Below, piece after piece: positions 6,304 through 11,524 of a stretch of DNA of 11,524 nucleotides; within the stretch, counting starts at the first letter, position 1, and each line of letters opens with the position of its first letter. The notes beneath the pieces were generated by a model. It made no database searches. It was not told the DNA's origin and saw only the letters and a program-made list of their open reading frames with translations. Position numbers and translations under genes: made by a program. The DNA is from Clostridia bacterium (lineage in GTDB: Bacteria > Bacillota > Clostridia > Oscillospirales > CAG-272): the NCBI GenBank assembly GCA_017453085.1, contig JAFTKV010000007.1, positions 1-11,524 of the forward strand, written 5' to 3'.

Positions 6304-8734
6304 GGGATCTGCCTCCTCGCTTGTGCTCAATGGGCAGAGGAAGCGGCTGCTCGTCGCTATCGACAGCGGTCTTCTCCTCTGCGGAAACGGATTTCTCAAC
6401 AGGCGGGAGCAGGGCTACCTGCAGCACGTCTTCCACGGTATTGCAGAACACGTACTCCATGCCCTCCTTGAGAAAAGCGTCCAGTTTTTCGTAATCGGGC
6501 TTGTTGTCGGAAGGCACCAGAACGGTCTTGACGCCCGCCTTATAGGCTGCCATAGACTTCTCCCGCAGTCCGCCGATGGCGATAACTCTACCGCGGAGGC
6601 TGACCTCGCCGGTCATGGCCACATCGCGGCGCACGGGAATGCCCGCCAGCGCGGAGATCATGACCGTCACCATGGTGACACCTGCGGAGGGGCCGTCCTT
6701 GGGGATCGCCCCCTCGGGGAAATGGATGTGCAGATCGGTATTTTTATGGAACTCTGCGTCGATGCCGTAGCGGTCGGCACGGGCGCGTACCACGCTTCTT
6801 GCAATCTCGGCGGACTCGGTCATCACCTTGCCCAGCGAGCCGGTGAGCTGCAGCTTTCCGCTGCCGGGAAGAGGCAGAGCCTCCACCTGCAGAAGATCGC
6901 CGCCCGCCTCGGTATAGGCAAGACCGTTTACCAGTCCCACCGTATCGGTCTCGGGGAGCTTATCGTCGATCACCTTGCGGGGGCCGAGAAATGTTGCCAG
7001 ATTCTTGGGGGTGATCTTCACCGTTGCCGTCTCGGGGTCGTCGGCCAGGCGCATCGCCGCCTTACGGCAGAGGGACGCCAGCTCCCGCTCCAGATTTCGC
7101 ACGCCCGCCTCGCGGGTATAGCCGTCGATGACCTCCAGCAGCGTGGCGTCGGACAGCTTCAACTGCTTTTTCGTCAGACCGTGACGGGCAAGCTGCTTGG
7201 GGAACAGGTGATTTTTGGCAATAGACAGCTTCTCCGAGCGGGAGTAGCTGGGCAGCTCGATGATCTCCATACGGTCCAGCAGCGGCTTGGGCACGGTATC
7301 CAGGGTGTTTGCGGTTGCAATAAAGATACAATCCGAGAGATCCCAAGGGAACTCTAAGAAATGGTCGCGGAAATTTTTGTTCTGATCGGGATCCAGCACC
7401 TCCAGCAGTGCAGCAGAGGGATCGCCGTGGGAATCGCGGGTCAGCTTATCGATCTCGTCCAGCAGGATCAGGGGATTTTCCGACTCTGCCTTCACGATGG
7501 CGTCGATGATCCGTCCGGGCATGGATGCCACGTAGGTCTTGCGGTGACCGCGGATATCTGCCTCGTCCCGCACGCCACCAAGGGACACGCGGACGAATTT
7601 GCGCTTCAGCGCAGTAGCGATGGAGGATGCTACAGAGGTCTTACCCACACCGGGCGCACCCACCAGACAGAGGATCTGGTTGCGGATGCCCTCGGTTCTG
7701 GCACGAACGGCAATATATTCCAGGATACGCTCCTTTACCTTCTCCATGCCGTCGTGATCACGGTCGAGGATCTTGCGGGCGGCGGCAACGTCGGGACGGT
7801 CGGCGGTCTTTTTGCCGAAGGGCAGCTCCAGACAGGTGTCCAGATAGCCGCGGATCACGTTGCTTTCAGGGGAGGCAAAGGGCAGCTTTTCCAGCTTGCG
7901 AACCTCCTTCACCAGCTTTTCGCGGATCTCCTCGGGCATCTCCTTGATGCGGGCGATCTTGAAGAGGTACTCGGCGATATCGTCGTCTTCCCCGCCCTCG
8001 CCCAGCTCGGACTGGATGACCTTCATCTGCTCTCGCAGATAATAGTCCCGCTGATTGGCTTCCATCCGCTCACGGGTCTTTTTGTGGATGCTGATCTCCT
8101 CCGCCAGCATCAGCAGCTCCTCGTCGAAGATCTCCGACAGGATGCGCAGACGCTCGATGGGATCGAACTCGTCCAGGATCTGCTGCTTGTGCTCCAGCCT
8201 CAGCAGGATGCTGCCTGCGATGAAGTCGGCCAGCTGACCGGGATCGTCGGCGGATTTGATGGTTTTCTCGATTTCCTTGTTAAATGCGGGGATCTGACCG
8301 GTAAAGCGATCCAGCTTCTTCAGAACGGCCGCGCGGAGCATCTGCTCGTCGTCAGACTCGGCCTCCACCTTCACAGTCTTGCAGACCACGCGGACGGTGG
8401 GCACGGGGCTATTGGTGATGCTGACCACCTCGCCGCGGCAGAGGCAGTCCAGATTGGCACGGACGATGCCGCCCGATTGGCGGGTGAACTTTTCGATTTT
8501 GGCCATTACGCCCACCCGATGCAGGGTACGGCTGCAGATCTCCTCGTCGTCATCGGGGCTCTTGAAGGCCAGAAGGAAGACTGCACCGCCGTTTGCCTTG
8601 GCAGCCTCCAGAGCCGCCACCTCCTCGGCGCGGTTGACCTCGATGGCGAAGGGGATGGAGGGGAATGCCACTGCGCCCCGCAAAGGAAGCAGCGGAAGCG
8701 TTACGGCTTTGGTTTTCTCAATATATGTGGACAT
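6284..8734 (-). CDS. lon: ATP-dependent protease La (Lon)
   Basis: Lon is a cytoplasmic hexameric AAA+ serine protease that degrades misfolded and selected regulatory proteins. The 816-aa protein has the N-terminal substrate-binding domain (about 12-210, beginning LPLLPLRGAVAFP), a helical linker with the RDYYLREQMKVIQSELGE segment (229-246), the AAA+ domain with Walker A G-A-P-G-V-G-K-T at 359-366 and Walker B LILLDEID at 422-429, and the protease domain with the catalytic dyad Ser683 (P-K-D-G-P-S-A-G) and Lys726 (REKS). The tail past about 778 is a Pro/Glu-rich extension of roughly 35-40 residues; its last codons contain the engB ribosome site. AAGGAG lies 7 bases before the ATG. A sigma-A promoter lies about 40 bases upstream. 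No CIRCE or clear CtsR operator is visible, so heat control is not evident from the sequence. Confidence 0.98.
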   Translation of the reverse strand: MSTYIEKTKAVTLPLLPLRGAVAFPSIPFAIEVNRAEEVAALEAAKANGGAVFLLAFKSPDDDEEICSRTLHRVGVMAKIEKFTRQSGGIVRANLDCLCRGEVVSITNSPVPTVRVVCKTVKVEAESDDEQMLRAAVLKKLDRFTGQIPAFNKEIEKTIKSADDPGQLADFIAGSILLRLEHKQQILDEFDPIERLRILSEIFDEELLMLAEEISIHKKTRERMEANQRDYYLREQMKVIQSELGEGGEDDDIAEYLFKIARIKEMPEEIREKLVKEVRKLEKLPFASPESNVIRGYLDTCLELPFGKKTADRPDVAAARKILDRDHDGMEKVKERILEYIAVRARTEGIRNQILCLVGAPGVGKTSVASSIATALKRKFVRVSLGGVRDEADIRGHRKTYVASMPGRIIDAIVKAESENPLILLDEIDKLTRDSHGDPSAALLEVLDPDQNKNFRDHFLEFPWDLSDCIFIATANTLDTVPKPLLDRMEIIELPSYSRSEKLSIAKNHLFPKQLARHGLTKKQLKLSDATLLEVIDGYTREAGVRNLERELASLCRKAAMRLADDPETATVKITPKNLATFLGPRKVIDDKLPETDTVGLVNGLAYTEAGGDLLQVEALPLPGSGKLQLTGSLGKVMTESAEIARSVVRARADRYGIDAEFHKNTDLHIHFPEGAIPKDGPSAGVTMVTVMISALAGIPVRRDVAMTGEVSLRGRVIAIGGLREKSMAAYKAGVKTVLVPSDNKPDYEKLDAFLKEGMEYVFCNTVEDVLQVALLPPVEKSVSAEEKTAVDSDEQPLPLPIEHKRGGRSRESQYH
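6312..6317 (-). promoter_or_regulatory. engB ribosome binding site inside lon
   Basis: AGGAGG on the minus strand, encoded by the Arg-Gly-Gly codons near the Lon C terminus, lies 8 bases before the GTG at 6303. It decides the engB start and supports coupling of the two genes. Confidence 0.85.
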
Positions 8735-8772
8735 GGATATGCTCCTTGGGAAATGCTATGATTATTCATATT

Positions 8773-8801
8773 ATTCTATCATATTCCATCCGGAAAATCA
8801 A
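8773..8801 (-). promoter_or_regulatory. Sigma-A promoter of lon
   Basis: On the minus strand the -35 box TTGATT (8801-8796) and the -10 box TAGAAT (8778-8773) are separated by 17 bases. TGA directly before the -10 box gives an extended -10 element. A/T-rich sequence upstream could act as an UP element. Transcription would begin near 8766, about 30 bases before the lon start. Confidence 0.75.
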
Positions 8802-8854
8802 GACTTTTCACGAATTTTTACAGAGTTTACATCCGTTTATTTTCGGACAAGGCA

Positions 8855-8884
8855 AAAAGATCCCCTCCCGCGCGGGGAGGGGAT
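8855..8884 (-). terminator. Rho-independent terminator of the lipoprotein unit
   Basis: Minus-strand RNA forms a perfect 10-bp stem (8884-8875 with 8869-8860), ATCCCCTCCC with GGGAGGGGAT, around a 5-base loop, followed by CTTTTT. It lies 6 bases after the stop codon of the 297-aa lipoprotein gene and separates it from the lon promoter. Confidence 0.88.
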
Positions 8885-8890
8885 GGTGGG

Positions 8891-9784
8891 TTAGTTGACG
8901 TTGATGAAGAATTCTTCACCTGCTACTGTACCGTCAATTCCTTTGCGAGTTGCCAATAGCTTTACATAGCAATTGCCATCCGCGTCCAAAACCAGCCAGT
9001 GATAGTCGGCGACAGTCCATGAAGATGAAATTGAACTGCGCAAAAGCTCTTCTGCATACTCAACGTGCTCTTTGGAAATCTCATCTTCCAAATGCTGATA
9101 ATTACCCATATAGGTAGCCTTCAGGAAGATCAATTCGCCTTTTAGATTAAAATGCACCCGGATTTCGTCTTCGGTGGGATAACCAAACAAATATCTGGTG
9201 TAGGTAACTCTCCAGTACGATTGGATGCGCTGTGTTTCGCCCAGCGTATATTCACTCAATACATCTTCGCCGTACAACTCGGTCAACAGCTTAACTGCCA
9301 AAGCTTCTGCTTCGGTAAGCGTCAAATCGCCGCTTGTCGAACGAATGGATTTATCTCCCTCGTAGTAACCGATCATTTCACCCGTGGAATGTCGGATTTG
9401 GATCGTTTTCTTGTCTTTTTGGTATTCATCCACTATGCTGTATTTTCGAAGTGTTGACTGATTACTGTTTTGAGTCGGTAACACTTTGGAATGCACGTAG
9501 GTCGCTTCGATGGATTGATTTTGAAAGGCAATCGATTTGCTTTTTTCAGCCTCTTCTATCATTTTCGTGGATTCGTGCATATCAATACTCAGTTTCAAAT
9601 CGGATGCTGAGGCAAAGCGTAGCGAAGAAGAATTGCCGTTGCTTTCGCTCGATGCAACTAAACTCGCAGATGAGTAACTGTAACCAGTATATTCAATCTC
9701 TTCCGGATCAAAGGATACGCCACAGCCGGATATAGATAGTAGTAATACAGAAATCAATAAAAAGGATAATAATTTTCGTTGCAT
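8891..9784 (-). CDS. Predicted lipoprotein of unknown function (297 aa)
   Basis: I do not recognise this gene by name. The product opens with a lipoprotein signal peptide (MQRKLLSFLLISVLLLS) and a lipobox I-S-G-C with the lipidated Cys at 21, so it should be anchored on the outer face of the membrane. A Ser-rich linker (about 33-60) follows. The middle and C-terminal parts are soluble; TLTEAEALAVKLLTELYG followed by SYWRVTYTRYLFGYPTEDEIRVHFNLKGELIFL resembles the helix-plus-strands pattern of PepSY or YcdB-like domains, but this is only a shape impression. The start ATG at 9784 has GGAGG seven bases upstream; the ATG at 9790 touches that site and is too close. It begins 29 bases after another lipoprotein gene and shares its promoter. 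Base composition is much lower in GC than in lon: 20 of 60 at 9541-9600 against 40 of 60 at 7081-7140, counted by eye. Confidence 0.85.
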   Translation of the reverse strand: MQRKLLSFLLISVLLLSISGCGVSFDPEEIEYTGYSYSSASLVASSESNGNSSSLRFASASDLKLSIDMHESTKMIEEAEKSKSIAFQNQSIEATYVHSKVLPTQNSNQSTLRKYSIVDEYQKDKKTIQIRHSTGEMIGYYEGDKSIRSTSGDLTLTEAEALAVKLLTELYGEDVLSEYTLGETQRIQSYWRVTYTRYLFGYPTEDEIRVHFNLKGELIFLKATYMGNYQHLEDEISKEHVEYAEELLRSSISSSWTVADYHWLVLDADGNCYVKLLATRKGIDGTVAGEEFFINVN

Positions 9785-9813
9785 ATGCATTCCTCCATTT
9801 ATTGCATAGTAAA

Positions 9814-10299
9814 TTAATCATCCACAAATTCAAACTTATATGGAATCGTCACCTTTATAGTGATTACCTCGTCATCGGCGGCAAGAGTTAACCAATCATC
9901 CGCATCGAAATCGTTGTACTTTACTTCCAATTTTGCGTGATAATAAGAAGAATCGTGAGGCGAAGGCCATCCTTGAATAGTTTCGTAGGAGATATTTTCA
10001 AATTTCTTCTCAACTGCAAAGGTGTTGTTCATCTCGACGGTTATCACCAGCGTATCGTATTTGATATAATAGTCCATCAGCCGTGAGAATGCATCAGAAA
10101 CCGTTTCGTTTGATTGAACGGTAACTGTTTTTTGGGGAGCCGGATATACAAATTCGAATTTATTATATTCATCACCGGAAAGCGCCACGTCCGCAGCAGT
10201 GACGGCAGAGGTTGTGACATTGCCGCCGGAAGTGCTATCGCATCCGGTAGCACACAGGATGCTGAATATAAGCAGAAAAAACAAAGCAATATGTTTCAT
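9814..10299 (-). CDS. Predicted small lipoprotein of unknown function (161 aa)
   Basis: The gene is not recognised. The product has a clean lipoprotein signal peptide (M-K-H-I-A-L-F-F-L-L-I-F) with lipobox A-T-G-C and Cys at 20, then a Ser/Thr/Gly/Ala-rich linker to about residue 45, then a mostly beta-type acidic domain containing FEFVYPAPQKTVTV and ending K-F-E-F-V-D-D. It should be anchored outside the membrane. I chose the ATG at 10299 because AAAGGA precedes it by 9 bases and the signal peptide then starts normally. In-frame ATGs at 10317 and 10380 would put up to 27 polar residues before the hydrophobic core. It is the first gene of a two-gene lipoprotein unit behind a near-consensus promoter and is AT-rich like its partner, with which it may form a complex; that is inference from pairing only. 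Confidence 0.8.
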   Translation of the reverse strand: MKHIALFFLLIFSILCATGCDSTSGGNVTTSAVTAADVALSGDEYNKFEFVYPAPQKTVTVQSNETVSDAFSRLMDYYIKYDTLVITVEMNNTFAVEKKFENISYETIQGWPSPHDSSYYHAKLEVKYNDFDADDWLTLAADDEVITIKVTIPYKFEFVDD

Positions 10300-10400
10300 A
10301 TCATAGTATCCTTTCATTGATGCATTACTGGAATTAATAGCGTTCAGCCTTATCTGCCCATCGGACTTATTCCTTTCCATATTAAGCTTCTTTCAATCAC

Positions 10401-10429
10401 AGTATATCACAAACAACAGCTTTTGTCAA
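10401..10429 (-). promoter_or_regulatory. Sigma-A promoter of the lipoprotein pair
   Basis: On the minus strand TTGACA (10429-10424), a perfect -35 box, and TATACT (10406-10401), one base from the -10 consensus, are separated by exactly 17 bases. Transcription would start near 10394, giving a leader of about 95 bases before the ATG at 10299. It is the closest match to consensus in the window. Confidence 0.85.
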
Positions 10430-10511
10430 CCTCAAACATTGTCGAATTTGTTGTACAAAACAGAGAAATTACAGGTCAACGCTTGTGCAGCTTCACCACT
10501 TCACTGCAAAC
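10430..10511. other. Intergenic stretch between the fakA terminator and the lipoprotein promoter
   Basis: No gene is visible here. A palindrome TTGTACAA lies about 20-30 bases upstream of the -35 box and could be an operator, but it is short and may be chance. Confidence 0.4.
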
Positions 10512-10543
10512 CAAAACTCCCCACAAGCTCGTGGGGAGTTTTG
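10512..10543 (-). terminator. Strong hairpin terminator after the fakA-like gene
   Basis: A perfect 13-bp stem (10512-10524 with 10531-10543) carries CAAAACTCCCCAC around a 6-base loop. In either direction the stem ends in a T-run within its own 3' arm (GTGGGGAGTTTTG), so it can act on both strands. It lies 12 bases after the stop codon. Confidence 0.88.
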
Positions 10544-10555
10544 AATGGTATAGAA

Positions 10556-11524
10556 TTATTCTACGGAAATTACGTAGTAGTACAGAGGCTGGCCGCCACA
10601 TACCGATACGACTTCCACGTCGTCGCCCAGCTTTTCACGCAGGTGATCTGCCATGCGCTCGGCATCGTCGGGGTCTACGTCGGAGCCGTAGAAGAGGGTT
10701 ACGAAGGATGCCTCGCCCATATGGTCGATCAGCATATCCATACACTCCTCACGGGTGTCGGTCACGTACTTGACCTTACGCTCTACCAGACCCAGGATCT
10801 GACCGCCCTTGATCTCCTGACCGTCGAATGTCGAATCGCGTGCTGCGAAGGTGATATCCAAGGTCTTGACCGATGCCAGAGCCGCGGTCATGTTGGCGGT
10901 ATTTTCCTCGGGGGTCTCGTCGGGGCTGAAGTTCATCATCGCTGCAATACCCTGGGGTACGCTGACCGAGGGGATCACGATGACTCTCTTGTCCTCCACA
11001 ATCTTGGAAACCTGCTCAGCCACCAGACAGATGTTGCTGTTGTTGGGAAGCAGATAAACGATCTCGCTGGGGGTAGCGTTGACCGCTTCGATCAGCTGCT
11101 CGGCAGAGGGATTCATGGTCTGACCGCCCAGCACGAAGGAATCTACGCCCAGGTCTGCAAACAGAGTCTTCATACCCTCACCCATGGTGACCGATACGAA
11201 GCCGTACTGCTTCTCGGGAGCGCGAGCTACGGGAGCGGCAGGTACTTCTACCTCTTCGATGAGTGCGGTATGCTGATTCTGCATATTCTCGATCTTCACG
11301 GTGTACAGAGAGCCGTAGCGGATAGCCTCGGACAGCACGCTGCCGGGATCCTTGATATGTACGTGCACCTTGACGATCTCTTTGTCCTCTACGAATACTG
11401 CGCTGTTGCCTGCGTTCAGCACGAATTCGTGGAACGCTTCTACCTTACCCTCGCCCTGGTACTCCTCGCTCTTGGTGACGATGCACTCGGTGCAGTAGGG
11501 GAATTCGATATCAAAGGTCTCGAA
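10556..11524 (-). CDS. fakA: FakA/YloV-like fatty acid kinase (DAK domain) protein, C-terminal part; 5' end outside window
   Basis: The visible 322 residues match the middle and C-terminal domains of the FakA/YloV family. FakA phosphorylates fatty acids that are presented by FakB (DegV) proteins, so exogenous fatty acids enter phospholipid synthesis. The ATP-binding DhaL (DAK2) domain would lie upstream of the window. The middle domain shows the conserved cysteine in YCTEC (residue 11 here) and the paired histidines of K-V-H-V-H (54 and 56), followed by the family-typical DPG and EAIRYGSLYTVKIENMQNQH. The C-terminal domain has SVTMGEGMKTLFADLGVDSFVLGGQTMNPS and LPNNSN, typical of the EDD-like fold that binds FakB. 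The frame is open to the window edge, so internal GTG codons are not starts. The stop is followed by a strong terminator. Clostridia often carry yloV-type genes of this kind; the exact substrate cannot be read from the sequence. Confidence 0.9.
   Translation of the reverse strand, partial: FETFDIEFPYCTECIVTKSEEYQGEGKVEAFHEFVLNAGNSAVFVEDKEIVKVHVHIKDPGSVLSEAIRYGSLYTVKIENMQNQHTALIEEVEVPAAPVARAPEKQYGFVSVTMGEGMKTLFADLGVDSFVLGGQTMNPSAEQLIEAVNATPSEIVYLLPNNSNICLVAEQVSKIVEDKRVIVIPSVSVPQGIAAMMNFSPDETPEENTANMTAALASVKTLDITFAARDSTFDGQEIKGGQILGLVERKVKYVTDTREECMDMLIDHMGEASFVTLFYGSDVDPDDAERMADHLREKLGDDVEVVSVCGGQPLYYYVISVE

Noticed and set aside
6304..6399. N-terminal extension of EngB from an ATG at 6399
   Set aside because: The region is lon coding sequence in another frame, the extra residues are Arg/Ser-rich and unlike the family, and the strong AGGAGG fits GTG 6303.
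8735..8854. Heat-shock operators (CIRCE or CtsR boxes) before lon
   Set aside because: No TTAGCACTC inverted repeat and no tandem GGTCAAA heptads are present; only a short TCCG/CGGA inverted repeat is seen, which is weak.
10300..10380. Longer start (ATG at 10380 or 10317) for the 161-aa lipoprotein
   Set aside because: Both would place polar residues before the signal peptide, and the best ribosome site (AAAGGA) fits the ATG at 10299. The longer form cannot be fully excluded.
1..11524. tRNA, rRNA, CRISPR array, insertion sequence or prophage signals
   Set aside because: I looked for conserved tRNA-like ends, regularly spaced repeats, transposase or integrase motifs and terminal inverted repeats, and found none.

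Overview
The window reads as core chromosome of a mid-to-high-GC member of the Bacillota, most likely a clostridial (Oscillospirales/Ruminococcaceae-like) anaerobe. The evidence is the gene content (fatty-acid kinase FakA-type protein, lon-engB pair, scpA-scpB, a YwhC-type site-2 protease, DUF2953, a GerW/YtfJ sporulation protein and a DacF-type carboxypeptidase), the strong AGGAGG ribosome sites and the GTG/TTG starts. The YtfJ and DacF homologues point to a spore-forming lineage, but do not prove that this strain sporulates. Every convincing gene lies on the minus strand, so transcription runs from high to low coordinates. No RNA gene, insertion sequence or CRISPR array is visible.

Layout, in the direction of transcription. 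(1) 11524-10556 is the C-terminal part of a FakA-like protein, closed by a strong hairpin terminator at 10512-10543. (2) 10429-8855 is a self-contained, clearly more AT-rich unit: a near-consensus sigma-A promoter, two lipoprotein genes (161 and 297 aa) of unknown function, and a terminator. (3) 8801-5677 has a good promoter, lon, then engB, which overlaps lon by 20 bases, then a perfect 11-bp hairpin. (4) 5618-2237 is lysA, a site-2 protease, scpA and scpB, closely packed (gaps of 16, 6 and 12 bases), with a terminator-like hairpin overlapping the scpB stop codon. (5) 2188-1 is a DUF2953 protein, YtfJ/GerW and the first 270 codons of a D-Ala-D-Ala carboxypeptidase, whose ribosome site is buried in a long hairpin.

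Together the genes cover protein quality control (Lon), 50S ribosome assembly (EngB), the last step of lysine synthesis (LysA), membrane proteolysis (S2P), chromosome condensation and segregation (ScpA-ScpB with SMC), and spore or cell-wall functions (YtfJ, DacF). The cluster S2P-scpA-scpB-DUF2953-ytfJ-dacF looks like a familiar clostridial arrangement. I do not see a clearly new biological system. The parts most worth a second look are the AT-rich lipoprotein pair and the hairpins and repeats that subdivide the long minus-strand gene string.
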